Shown in pieces: positions 20,020 through 31,002 of a DNA stretch of 64,000 nt. A program made the translations under genes and the position numbers. The stretch comes from Sebastes aleutianus (lineage: Eukaryota > Chordata > Actinopteri > Perciformes > Sebastidae). The DNA lies in contig CAKAKS010000039.1 of assembly GCA_916700875.1 (NCBI GenBank), positions 26,810,315 through 26,874,314 on the forward strand. Direction: 5' to 3'. The stretch's first letter is position 1. Every line of letters begins with the position of its first letter. The notes below the pieces were generated by a model. That model saw only the letters and a program-made list of their open reading frames with translations. It did no database searches and was not told where the DNA came from.

Positions 20020-20560
20020 AGACCAAAGTAATGGTCTGATCTTATATTTTTCTTTATCATTTATATAATAGTAGCTAAAACATGTGAAAAAATATTGGCC
20101 ACTTGGGGAAAACAGAAACAAACTGTGGACATTGACATATCTTCTTTTAGGTTGATCTCGTTAGCAAACAGTTGCTTATTTACACATCCAGCAGTTACAG
20201 AACAACTTTATCATTCATTTGTTTGCACCTGATGAATGTAAGTCCAATATTCAGAGAGAGAGTTTTATTGACAGATAGTTCTTCCAATCACCTGCCAAGT
20301 ATTTATATAAGTGCCAGCCCTTTTCCAAACAGTTTCCAATGACGGCTTCTCAGAGGGTTCTGTGTAACAAACCATCTGGCAGGTCAGGTTAGCTCCCTGC
20401 TGCATCTGAAAACTGACACTATGGGAGCGGTGAGAGTGAGTCATAACAGTACAGTTGCTAAACAACTGTTGTTGAAACTCACTATAAAGCCCGATAGAGC
20501 CGAGGGGAGTAGTTTACAGTAACCACACCACACTACAATACAAGAACAATGCTGTTTTAT
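20020..20560. other. No gene recognised
   Basis: Ordinary sequence with no repeat family, exon or RNA signal that I can support. Confidence 0.35.
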
Positions 20561-20574
20561 CATTATCATGTGTC

Positions 20575-20770
20575 AGTGACAGCGGCGCCAGAATGAGTTT
20601 TGAAGTGGGGGCCAGCTTTGGATGATGTAATACAGTGTTTCCCATAGGGTTTTGGGATGCTGTGGTGTGGTGCTCCTCCGGAAGAAAATTTTGAACATAT
20701 TAAAGTTAAATCTGTAGCACTTTGGGAGCAAAATTCCGAGGCTAGATCCATGAAGAACTTGTTGCTCTAG
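20575..20770. repeat. Fragments with hAT-like ends
   Basis: CAGCGGCGCCAGAATGAGTT and CAGTGTTTCCCATAGGGTTT look like starts of hAT-type terminal repeats on the plus strand. Matching right ends were not found, so these are incomplete pieces. Confidence 0.35.
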
Positions 20771-20858
20771 TAAAGTATTTAATCATGACGGTTGTATGGT
20801 TATGAATGCTGATCGCAAAAAGTCACACTGCATAAGCTTGGTAAACGAGACGGGGTGA

Positions 20859-21100
20859 CGACATCGCTGCAGACCCCAAGCACTGAGGACAGTCCGCCCC
20901 GGTTTGACAGTCCCGCCGGGAATCCCGTCCATCCCCACAGGGAGAGAAGGCGCACTGCGCAGCGAGAACTCCACGGCCCCGGGCAGCGGCGAGGTCCAGG
21001 CGAGCAATGCTCTAAAACTCACCATCGGGCCTTTCCAAGCAGACATCGGTCGCAGCGCGCCGGACGATGCACCCGGCGAGGGCCAGCCCACCACTTGAGA
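20859..21100 (+). other. GC-rich island with an open frame of unknown origin
   Basis: About 240 bases are much richer in G+C than the surroundings and stay open in more than one frame. One plus-strand frame between stops at 20856 and 21098 ends SNALKLTIGPFQADIGRS then APDDAPGEGQPTT and a stop. There is no ATG at its start and the minus strand is open too, so coding status is unproven. It could be a captured exon or a transposon gene fragment. I do not recognise it. Confidence 0.3.
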
Positions 21101-21171
21101 AGTGTAAAAATATTTTCAGTTCAATATGAAACTGTAGTGGGCTGGATGCTACCCAATGGTTGATTATGTAA

Positions 21172-21442
21172 GGGATAATGTACAGTGAGCCGGTCATTGT
21201 TGTGAAAGAAACCCCGACAGGGCGATGCCCTATAGCTGTACATTATCCCGGTTATTACACAGCTACTTACTTAAGAAATCAATAACTGTCACAAGTCACG
21301 TCCGCCAGAGTCTGACATCAGAACTGCGCCCATAGCAACGGTCTGTTATACATAGCAACCGTCTGTTATAAAGAAATAACAGACCATAGAACGCTGTGAT
21401 TGTCCAATCAGAATCGAGTATTCAACAAAGCTGTGTAATAAG
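21172..21442. mobile_element. Hairpin element, copy 2 (one hairpin arm deleted)
   Basis: Aligns with the element at 15037: GGTCATTGTTGTGAAAGAAA, CATAGCAACGGTCTGTTATA and CCAATCAGAATCGAGTATTC. The outer stem GGGATAATGTACAG/CTGTACATTATCCC (21172-21185 and 21236-21249) is perfect, but the right inner arm present in copy 1 is absent. Confidence 0.7.
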
Positions 21443-22366
21443 ATTAAAGATCCACAGCACACGCTGCTCTGCCGATTGCAAAATGTGGATAAATATATTA
21501 TTCAGTGATTTTTTTATTAGGCATCAACCTCGCGTTTACGCACATATAGTAAAAAAATAAATAGACTTTAGGTGTAAATAACCGCTTCAGTTCAGCAGGT
21601 TGCAGTTATGTGAGAAACAGCTGACACGGAGTCGTGGAGCTACACGTATTAAAATGAGAGCGTATCTGTAGAGTAAAAAACACTTCTGACACCCTCCAGT
21701 CTGGACATGCACGAGGTGGACGGTAATGATTGAAACGTCTTTTTTACCATGTTGCAATACCCTTATACCCAATATGCCCTTGCCCCCCTTACTTCCTGCA
21801 GCCATGATCAGTGACAGAGTTTTCAACCAATTTATGGAGCTAACATTAGCTAGCTACTGTCGCTATAGCTGATCAAATCTGTCATTTCAGCCAACAAAAT
21901 GTCCGGTTAGAATTGAGAAACCTGTTCTGCCTCCCTGTTTTTCAAGTCATTGACCCATTGTTACAAAAATCCCTATGAGTTTTGATGGTAAATCTGCTAC
22001 CGTTATCAAAATTATTACATAATGACAATACTTCATAACACGTAACACACAACATGTTCTATCACATCAAGGTCTGCAATGTTCTCTGACTAATTCCAAG
22101 TGTTTTTCCAATGTTGTAGGCTACAAGTGACACGTTTAGCTGAAATCAGCTGTTTATACTTTATGTTTTCATTACACTGATTTAAGTCGTAAACTGAAGA
22201 TCCTACCTGCAAAGGGTTAATTAAGATCCTGTTCTAAAACATAATTGTGTTTGAGTTATAGGGTTTACATTTCCTGAAGGATTTCACAATGTTGATTTTT
22301 GTTTGTGTGTGCGTGTGTATGTCTGTTTGTGTGTCTGGGAGCGTAGGTGTATGATACGTACCTGAT

Positions 22367-22407
<41 letters not shown>

Positions 22408-22725
22408 TATTTGGAGTGGTTGCCATGCTTACAGGACCCTCTGTATAAACTGTGGAGACAGAATTATAGATTTTGAAGGTCTTTCTCTGTAATGATGTTT
22501 GGACCTACTTCAGTCAAACTGTACTGTAATCTCTGTCATATTCAACTCTATGAATATATAGCAGTCTGTCAAAATGATGACTTTATGCTGTGAGTATACA
22601 ACATGCCCACTTTTTGCAATATAGACATTCCTAGATGTTTCTTATATGTTATGATTTTACATTCAGTGTGTTATTAGTGGTTTTACAGATGTTGAACTGA
22701 AGGACTCAGGTCCAACACATTTACT
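21443..22725. other. No gene recognised; one long (GT)n tract
   Basis: A nearly pure (TG)n tract runs 22367-22406. The rest shows no exon or mobile-element signature. Confidence 0.4.
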
Positions 22726-23274
22726 TTAAAGCTGCAGTCGGCAGATTGGAGCAAATATGATTAAAAAAAGTTATTTTTCTAAAACAGTCACTATATCCTG
22801 ACAGTAGTGCATGAGACAGGTAATCTGAAAAAAATCGAGTGTCTCTGTGTCCTCCGGTGTCCTCCGGTGTCCTCCGGTGTCCTCCGGTGTCCTCCGGTGT
22901 CCTCCGGTGCTCCTCATGGCATCTGCAAGATTTCACAGAAAACAACCAATCAGAGCCGAGGTGGAGCCTTGCCGTCTCTGAGCAGCTGTCAATCACTCGC
23001 AAACTCTGATGAAACGTTTGATAGGAGTTCACTAGTGATTGACAGCTGCCTCCGTTGAATGAACAGCCAATAGGAACGCTCTCTCTCTGAAATGACCTGT
23101 GATTGGCCAAAGTCTCCCGTCACCAGCTAGATTTTCTTAAGCCTGAAAACAGAGCCATGAGGAGGTGCAGAGGTCTAGTTTTCTCTCAGAACACTTGAAT
23201 GAAAATATGCTGAAAGGTTATTATGGAATATTTGCCCAATGATGCCAAAAACATTCTGCCTACTGCAGGTTTAA
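22726..23274. mobile_element. TTAA-flanked MITE, copy C, with an expanded minisatellite
   Basis: TTAA at 22726-22729 and 23271-23274; ends AGCTGCAGTCGGCAGATTGG and CTGCCTACTGCAGGT. In place of the single GTGTCCTCCG of copies A and B there are six tandem 10-bp units (about 22849-22910). Confidence 0.85.
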
Positions 23275-24103
23275 CAATGAAAAAATGCATTATGTATGTT
23301 TGATAGTTCAAAAGCACAACTCTGTATATACCGTAAAATGTTTTTAATTCAAAACTGTATACTGCAATGTCATGGTAAAACGTTCTGATTTTGCTAAGTG
23401 TGACATCTTCACATGATTGCGTGTTGCTCTCTGAGTTGCCCCGATGGACTCATGAAACGTAACCCATTAAAAAAACAAACTGCATTGTCAGCCAACCAAA
23501 AACAAGGGCTGTTTATCGGCTTCTCTCAGATCGGTTCCATTGTGACTGGATTCTTAATTTTCTAATAAAAGTAGGAGCAATGCTGTTTTGTGCAACATAG
23601 AAGAGGGCTTCCTCACACAGCTGCAGGGCAAAACCTTTAATTTTTAATCAAGATAAAAAGGATGATGATATATCTAGTACAGTTATGTAAAAATGTATGC
23701 AATGCGAGGCGTAAAGGTGGAGTTGACCAGGCCAAGGACAGCAGAAGAACTGCCAGCTATTACTCACAGCTCTGCAGCGTGTCTCTACCTAAAACCAGTG
23801 AATGACAGTTTTGATTATATTTCATGTTGCCTGAACACTGCATTGTTTATCAAAATTGAATATAACAGCAGGTCGTCCAAAACATCTGAAAAAAACAAAA
23901 CAAAAAAAACCTGAAACATTATCCAAATTCCCCCATGGGAGACCATTAATCTATTATTTCATCTAACAAATGTCACATCGTGTTTAGATTCCTTGGCTGA
24001 GTGTGTTGTAGATATTTGGTGCATGCAATAATCATATGCTGTTTTCTGTGTGTATGTGTGTGTGTGTGTGCATGTGTGTGAGTGTGTGCGTGTGCGCGCG
24101 CGT

Positions 24104-24142
<39 letters not shown>

Positions 24143-24414
24143 AGGACATTCTATTACATTTAAAATTACAAGTGTTTGTTTGTACATTTGGCATTTGTGA
24201 CTGTTTGCTTGTAATACATGCAATGATGAGAGAGAGTTAGACTTTGATTGGTTTGATTGGTATATAAGCGTGTTCATACTGTATGTAATGTTTGTCTGTA
24301 TGTAAAACTTGGTTTTATAGGTTTTCATTTTCATTTGTAATGGAATTATTTTTTAACAAAAACACATGTGTTAGTAATGTCTGAGTCTTGTTGTGCACTT
24401 TTTTCACTTTATTA
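23275..24414. other. No gene recognised; interrupted (GT)n tract
   Basis: An imperfect GT/GC-rich microsatellite occupies 24047-24138. The remainder is AT-rich. Apparent His-Thr-rich reading frames here come from the microsatellite. Confidence 0.4.
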
Positions 24415-25110
24415 TTAAAGGAATAGTTGGAAAGCACCCAGGTAAGCTTTGCACAAAGACTGGAAACAGGGGGGAACCGCTAGCCTGGCTTTGTCCAAGG
24501 GTAACAAAATCCGCATACCAGCACCTCTAAAGCTCACTAATTAAAGGTGTTAAATTCCAAATTCAGAGCATAGGCCTATCTATGATTGAAGGATTGCGTC
24601 CTCACAGCTCTCAACATGGCGACGGCTGAGCCGGCAGCGAGAAGCTAACGGTGAAAACAGCACAAATGGTGCAAACAACGGCAACAGTGCTGAAAGTGTG
24701 AATACTTGGGGAACCCAAGAGTGGGTGCAACGTTTCCGCGACGACGCCGTGGGTCAGGACGGCATTACCAGCTGTAAACGCCATATCAGATTCTATTCAA
24801 TTGTCAAACTTTTAAAATGTCGCAAAAATAGAAATGTGATTTAGGCACAATTTTCATCAGCGAATGAAATCGACTACAGCGTAGTTTAGTCAGAAGTTGG
24901 TGCTATAGACTTGCATGGCTGTAATACTCCAGTAAACAGAGTAGTAGTAGTAGTAGTAGTAGTACCAAGAAATAGTAAGTGAGCAAATGAGATCTAACAT
25001 GTTAATTAATGAGCTGTAAAGGCGCTGGTGGGCAGATTTGGTTAGCGTTGGACAGAGCCAGGCTAACTGTTTCCCCTAATGTCCAATCTTTATACTAAGC
25101 TAAGCTTAGA
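24415..25110. mobile_element. TTAA-starting foldback element with an internal insertion
   Basis: Left arm TTAAAGGAATAGTTGG...CTAGCCTGGCTTTGTCC...CACCTCTAAAGCTCACTAA is matched in inverted order by the right arm TTAATGAGCTGTAAAGGCGC...GACAGAGCCAGGCTA (25004-25070). Between them, starting at a second TTAA (24541-24544), lies AGGTGTTAAATTCC sequence that includes CTCAACATGGCGACGG and a (GTA)n run at 24943-24963. The right ends of both elements are eroded. Confidence 0.55.
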
Positions 25111-25327
25111 GTACAGTATGCTGTGTTCACTGTAAGTGCTACCGTCGACCTTGTCGCCCCCACCGTTCATTGTCGTCACTGCTTTTGTCAAACTACTACA
25201 GTCTCACATGAAAGGGCTTGGACTTGGCCTAGATGTATGTGAAAGGAAACACAGACAAACACAGGTTACATTAAAGTCCCCAAAAAGACTGAAAAAACAA
25301 ACGTCTGTGTGAGTGTGTGTATATACG

Positions 25328-25392
<65 letters not shown>

Positions 25393-25980
25393 ACCCGTTT
25401 CAAAAGCTGCACAAAAACACAAAACCCACAGAAAACAACAAAAAAAACAAGCACTCAACAACACAATTGCATTTGCCACAATGGTTTCTGAGTCTGGGAA
25501 ATTAGAAAGTACAATGATGCACGCGGCACACAATGGCCTTACAAATTGCTCATTTGTGTCAGAAAATACACCTCTTTTCTAGCGTTTGTGCCATCACTCC
25601 GCCAGGGAGACACACGGTGACAGATTATGCGTAGCTGTCATCTGCTGAGCGAGTAGAGTTCATGTGAAATGTAACATCGTTTTTCAATTTCTTTATTGGT
25701 TCTAAATACTGTTGAAGCGCTGCTGCTTCCAGCTGGAGGAAACAAGGGGACAGGCAGGAGTGACGGGTGTAAATATTAAACATACACATACAGTAAGATG
25801 CTCTTATATTGACATGCATGCATTCCTTTTTCAAAACATCACAGTGTATGTACAGGCTTATGGAAACCCTAACCGTTAGATTAATGCAATTGGGATACAA
25901 TGCACACGATGTTCTCGGGCATTTAATGATTTTTTTTATCACTCTAAGTATATTAAATGTTATACCACAATGTTAAATAT
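25111..25980. other. No gene recognised; long (GT)n tract
   Basis: A (GT)n tract of about 55 bases lies at 25335-25389. No other supported feature. Confidence 0.4.
25335..25389 (+). repeat. (GT)n microsatellite
   Basis: A nearly uninterrupted GT tract of about 55 bases. Confidence 0.9.
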
Positions 25981-26223
25981 ATGTACAATAGCCATTTTGG
26001 TGCCCTATGCAAAATTTGGATTTTGAGTGTTTAGTCAGTTTCACTACAACACGAGTTAGAGGGGTAAAAAGTTAATCTATTTATTAGTTTGTTTATTTGT
26101 TTTATGTATTTATTTATTTGTTACCTCAATGCAGAAAATAAAGAAGGGTGCCCATTTGTTTTTAGAAGGTGACCAGCGCCCCTTAGAAGGTGGCGCCCTG
26201 GGCGAAAGCATTATGGCCTATGC

Positions 26224-27558
26224 TAGGGGTGGAACTGTACATGTATTTGACCCGAACGGTTCGGTACAGGACGTTCGGTTCGGTCCGCGACATCCTTTCG
26301 GTTCGCCGATACCCAAACAGCTGTTTATGCCTACTATTTACATGCGTGGAACAGTAAACTCTGGAGCGTGAGTTTTACCCAGAAAGTTTTGGTAGCGCAC
26401 CAGGAATGATAGTAGCGCTGTAGCGTCCAGTAGCTCATGATAGTCGAGCTAAACTGACAACGATTTGTGTCAAACTGTACGCAGACACTGTTCAACTGAA
26501 GTCGGGTTTATATGTGGACACATGAAACATTTAAACATCACCCGAATGTGTCGATTAGCGGAGTGAAACAAAAGCAGACTGGACAGAGAGTCTGTTCCCC
26601 CACAGCGTTCAGACAGCCTCCCACTGCAGATTCACACCGTGCCAAAGTAACATCTAATGCTATAAGAGTGTTTATCGCTGCATATATGACCACACTCCAT
26701 CGTAAACAATACAGAATTAAATCATATGGTCAAAGTGCGTGAGCCTTCATGTGTGAATGTTAGTCTGTTGGGCCTGCCCTGCATAAACTAGCATAAGCAG
26801 CAGTTGAGGATTTACCAACCACCTTAAGATGGAACATTACATTTACATTACAGACATTTGTGATTTAATTTTTGTAATTTATTTTTTCTTATTGAGAATA
26901 TGTCAGTATTTGAGTGCCTTAACTGTTATAGTAAGAATTATGACCAGTGAGCCGCTGTTGAATGAGTGGGAGATAAAAAGCTACTTTTTGAGCATCTCTC
27001 TGAAGCACTGTGACAAGCAGTGACAGATTGGAAACTGTTATAGGGGCAACAGCACAATCCCTGTATTGTATTTTATATTTATTAATTATTTTTAAATAAC
27101 ACAGTGGTACAGAAATCCAACCGTATTCCTTTCCAAATATTGCACTTTTTGAGTGGAAAAACTAATCTTTCAATTAAGAGCTGATAATCAGGGAATTGAG
27201 ACACATACTGTATGTTATACTGTTTTTTGGTTGTTGTTTTTTAGCATAGTTCTGGTTGAGCTTATGCTTAAATTTATGTCCTGCCAGTTAATGGTCTTAG
27301 TCTATAATTTCATCATATTTACATGAAATTAAAAAAGCTGCATTTTTTGTTTGGACTAATTACTGTAGAAGACCTATTCTTTCAATTAAGATTTGTCAAT
27401 GAAGAAGTGTTTATGTTCTTTATGTAAGACAGACTTTTGTTAAGGCAAACATTTGTTAACTTATTTTTGCCAAATAAATGAAAAGCACGTTGAAATCAGA
27501 AATTGACCAAAACCGTGATATGAACCGAACTGTGAATCTTGTGAACCGTTCCACCCTA
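26224..27558 (+). mobile_element. Internally decayed hAT element (TAGGGGTGGAAC ends)
   Basis: Left TAGGGGTGGAACTGTACATG and right GTGAACCGTTCCACCCTA are inverted repeats; the subterminal CCGAACGGTTCGGTACAGG and TATGAACCGAACTGTGAA are typical of a teleost hAT family. About 1.3 kb long with only a short transposase remnant, so it cannot encode its own mobility. It is nested in the GGGCCGGC element. Confidence 0.75.
26512..26742 (+). pseudogene. hAT (ZBED-type) transposase N-terminal remnant
   Basis: The conceptual peptide MWTHETFKHHPNVSI followed by SPTAFRQPPTADSHRAK and NAIRVFIAAYM resembles the end of a BED zinc finger (H..HHP) plus the AF.QPL..DS.RAK.IT.AI..FIA segment of ZBED-like hAT transposases. 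Upstream frames contain stops, so the zinc-binding cysteines are missing, and the catalytic region is absent. A relic that dates the element but makes no enzyme. Confidence 0.65.
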
Positions 27559-27585
27559 ATATATTCCTTAAGCCGGCCTTGGGTT

Positions 27586-28984
27586 CACTGCTCTATCTTT
27601 GCAATAAAGAAAAAAGGGGTTTAAAAGGGCTCCCTACTGGGAAAAACATCCAATTCACAGCACAGATCTCATTACAACATATCCAACATTCAATAGCAAT
27701 AATCAATAGAAGGTATGACAGATAGTAATTTAGATATCCATGTTTATATCACACACAGGTTGATGGATGCATTCATAATTGACACTCAAGGCTGTGACAC
27801 TCACGCTACGATGCAGCCTTGGATGTTAATGACACCTGGTAAAGCTGGAAGAATTGGAAGTGCTTTGCTTCCCTTGTTTTTGATTCAAGTGTGGTTTGCA
27901 GAGAGTGGGCTGCTGTGGGTGCTCAGGACAGACACCCGAAATGTGTCTACATGTTAAAATGATGACATTTCACTGGTGTCATAAAGGAAAACATGTAAAT
28001 CCAGCGTTAATTCAATCCTGTAGCTACAGTTGCAGGTTTACTGGCTCTGTGGGCTGCGTTACGTAAATCAACCATTGCTGGTCTCATGAAACCATTTCAA
28101 AGGTCTGCATAAACACGAATAAAACAAAATGTAGTTGTTAAGCTGATTGTTAAAGGTGCAACTGGTAACATCGATAACATTCAGCCATTAGATGTCGCAC
28201 TCCTCCTCCCCTGTTCCACTGCATTCACTTCACAACAAGTAGTTGCCAGTTCGTTGCACAAACTGCATATTTTATGGTCGAGTGGAGTGGGACTCGGACA
28301 GTCATGTCAAGGGATGAATCTTTTGTGGTAGAGTAATGAAGTCATTTTGTAACATAACGTTAGGTGACCGTATGCAATCGTCACTAATGCTAAGATGGTA
28401 ACATAACTCCTCAGGGATTGAAGCTCATTTTTCTCATTTTGACAATCTAACCGGTGACAACACATTAAGGTTGTAAGGACTATGGCTGTTGGTAGTTGTT
28501 GGTTTTGTTTAAATATGCTGAATTGTAATTTTAAAGGTTATTGTTGATCGGACGATTGAGCTCCAAATGTACTTGATTACAATGCTTGAGTAAATGTCCT
28601 TAGTAACATTATGAAATATATAAAATATATAAGTCAAACACAAAATATAAAGGACATGTTCGGATGATGAGCTGCAGCCTGTTGCACAATTACCATCTCT
28701 TACATTTGGAACTCACCTGCTGCTTCTCTTTGTCTGTGCGATTATAATATTGATAATAGTGGAGATGTGTTTGGATTCATCATCATGAAGACATGAAGGG
28801 TCGACACACACAGCAGTAATGTGTTTTCCTGCTCGCCTTGCTTCCAATCTTTTTGCAGTATATGTTCAAGTGGAAAAATCACATAAGAAGCTGCTGTTTT
28901 TTTTTTATCTCTTTATCTAAATGCAAATAAAAGCAGGAAAATAAAAATGAACAAACTCACTGAGGAACGCAACACAGCTTAAAT
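27586..28984. other. No gene recognised; possible TTAA-type repeat near 28152
   Basis: At 28152 TTAAAGGTGCAACTGGTAAC resembles the beginning of a TTAA-flanked MITE, continuing with AGCCATTAGATGTCGCACTC; its right end was not located. Nothing else is supported. Confidence 0.35.
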
Positions 28985-30110
28985 ACGATACGATACGATA
29001 CAATTTTATTGTCAGTTTGCAATTAAATTCATTTTGCATCCATAGGCAGCTCAGTTTGAGAAAAAGTACACATCCAATAGACATTACTGTTACCATAGAC
29101 AGACAGACAGACAAGTAAGACCCATCAGACAAAAAAACAAAACACATCACAACTATTCATACATAATCCATTACAAAACAAAATGTCTCAATGTTGTTTT
29201 TTTGTCTTCTACACTGTAAACAATTGCTGTTAATTTACAGCAGGATTTCAACAGTATTAACCTGTTATTGCTAAAAACAGTGCTTTACACTTAATACAAA
29301 AGAAAACTTGTTAAATTACGCTCATAGGCTGTTTTTTAACTGAACTATAATGCATTCTTAAAAAGCAGCACTTTACTGCTGATCAACTGTCTAAAGTATC
29401 ATCAGTAACAGTTTCATGCAGTATTGTTTTAATTCTGGGACCTGATCTGCACAAGTGAGGCTTTTACATTATACATGATTGTAAAATCAGTGAATTAGCT
29501 TTATTGTTCTTCACTCACATGTTGTTATGGTTTGCATTCTGTGCTTGTAGCCAGCTAGAGACACACATTTTGGGAAAAGTGTCAACAAGTCTATTATAGC
29601 CTTTTTCCTAACAAGTGCCTTTAATTGTATTTAGTGGGACTATTCCTATGTCTGTAACCTGCTAAGTCTATTCATCTAGGCAAAAAATAATGTTTATTAA
29701 AATGTATGTAAAAAATACAACCTAAATAGTGCATTAAAACAAATCAGTAAGATAATGTAAAATAAAGGTGAAAAACAGCAATATAATGTATCTTTAAACA
29801 GCAAATTAACTGTAAAATACTGTGAAATTAATTAAAAACAAACTGTATTTTTCATTAACAGTGCAAAGCTGTAAATAATAATGTTAATTTTACAGTAGCA
29901 TAAAGGCAACCCTGCTGCCAGTTCTTTACTGTTATTTTACTGGCAAATTCTTAACAGTGCACATCCAATAGACATCCTGTTACCATAGACAGACAGACAG
30001 ACAAGTAAGACCCATCAGACAAAAAAAAAACACATCACAATTATTCATACATAATCCATTACAAAACAAAATGTCTCAATGTTGTTTTTTTGTCTTCTAT
30101 GTCTAGGAAA
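28985..30110 (-). repeat. Minus-strand LINE 3' tail region with duplicated segment
   Basis: ACGATACGATACGATAC at 28986-29002 followed by AATTTTATTGTCAGTTTG reads on the minus strand as an AATAAAATT then (GTATC)n LINE-type tail. Further right, a segment of about 140 bp (29069-29211) is repeated directly at 29960-30099, containing CCATAGACAGACAGACAG and ACAAAATGTCTCAATGTTG. Confidence 0.55.
29212..29959. mobile_element. CACTG-ended (EnSpm/CACTA-like) non-autonomous element
   Basis: Starts CACTGTAAACAATTGCTGTT and ends ATTCTTAACAGTG; CACTG...CAGTG termini and internal TTTACAG repeats suggest an EnSpm/CACTA-type MITE. It has no coding capacity. It lies between two copies of a segment of about 140 bp rather than a 2-3-bp target duplication. 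Confidence 0.6.
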
Positions 30111-30178
30111 TAATGCTGATATAATTTCTGCTGTAGTTCAAAATCGAGTGTGTGTGTGTGTTTAGGGGGGGTTGGTGG

Positions 30179-30240
30179 TGACGTCATGGTCCCATCAGGC
30201 TGACAGACCTCCTATTGGATCAGTGGAGGCTTTTTAAAGG
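30179..30240 (+). promoter_or_regulatory. Promoter-like block: CRE, inverted CCAAT, TATA-like box
   Basis: A perfect palindromic CRE TGACGTCA (30179-30186), an inverted CCAAT box ATTGG (30214-30218) and a TATA-like TTTTTAAAGG (30231-30240) occur in normal order and spacing upstream of a GC-richer transcribed-looking stretch. CREB/ATF responsiveness is inference. Confidence 0.5.
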
Positions 30241-30261
30241 AGCAGGCAGCAGCGCACCGGA

Positions 30262-30343
30262 GGACTGTTCTCCGCTTCAGACGCACCGAGCTTCTCCATC
30301 TCTCCATCATCTCTCCTCCAGCAGCAGCAGCAGCAGCAGCCAG
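30262..30343 (+). other. Predicted 5' untranslated exon with (CAG)n
   Basis: Starts roughly 25-30 bases after the TATA-like box and ends in a CAG repeat (30319-30343) directly at a strong donor, CCAG|GTGAGCAC. It contains no ATG, as expected for a leader exon. The transcription start is estimated from the box, not observed. Confidence 0.4.
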
Positions 30344-30570
30344 GTGAGCACTGAGATTCTCGGTATTTTAGTAAAAGAAATGAACCTATAGAAAGAGTGG
30401 AGGTGAGGAGGAGCAGAGGAGGTTGTATAGGAGAGCAGCGCACTGTCTTTTGGTAAAATAGAGATAATGAACAGCGAGCATAGGGAGATAGAAACAACCC
30501 CGATTAACCACTTTTTACATTAAAGATGACTAGATGTCTGCCTGATCCTCTTCTTGTTTTCTCCCTTCAG

Positions 30571-30633
30571 ATGTGATGATGGTGATGGTGATGAGGACGC
30601 AGCAGCAGCGACTGACCTGCAGCATATCAACAG
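30571..30633 (+). CDS. Predicted second exon with start codon; gene unidentified
   Basis: A clean acceptor (TTTTCTCCCTTCAG, ending at 30570) and donor (CAACAG|GTATGTG) bracket 63 bases. From the ATG at 30576 it would encode MMVMVMRTQQQRLTCSIST plus one base (phase 1). The first ATG, at 30571, is followed at once by TGA. It could equally be a second leader exon with its true start farther on. No later exon is certain; 41496-41551 is phase-compatible. I do not recognise the protein. Confidence 0.35.
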
Positions 30634-31002
30634 GTATGTGATCTTTACCCACCACATCTTTACGCACCAGAGTGTCTCATAATCTACACGAACAGGTGGC
30701 CACACATCTCCACACATCTCTTTTAAAAGTCTGGTCAGTGTTATCGATCCTCAAGATGCCCCAATTATCATTAACAGGCTGCGTAATTAGATTTGGAAAG
30801 AAAAAGGTGCTTTTTTTCTTTGGGTCCCCTGCAGACAGAGCAGCCCTACCTGTGTCTGTATACCTGCTGATGGATTACCAGCCTGTTTGGGCTTCCTGGG
30901 GTCAAATGACAAACAGCTCAATGTTGAAACCCTTCGACTGAATCAATAGCTGGCTCGTGTCCCTGTAGTCTGGACACATGAAACACACACAGAAGCTTCG
31001 TT

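Larger units (their letters stand above)
25990..27585. mobile_element. GGGCCGGC-family TIR element, copy 1, split by a hAT element
   Basis: Left remnant (TTTTGGTGCCCTATGC, GTGTTTAGTCAGTTTCACTA, GGTGGCGCCCTGGGC, GGCCTATGC to 26223) and right remnant CTTAAGCCGGCCTTGG match copies at 31743 and 39704. The join falls at the inserted hAT element, with exactly 8 extra bases (ATATATTC) on the right, consistent in length with a decayed hAT target duplication. Confidence 0.65.

Noticed and set aside
22720..23110. A repetitive protein with a 'GGHRRTPEDT' ladder
   Set aside because: It is the antisense translation of the 10-bp minisatellite inside a TTAA MITE.
24032..24334. His-Thr-rich open frames
   Set aside because: They translate an interrupted (GT)n microsatellite; the same happens at 25204-25582, 41777-42022 and 56895-57245.
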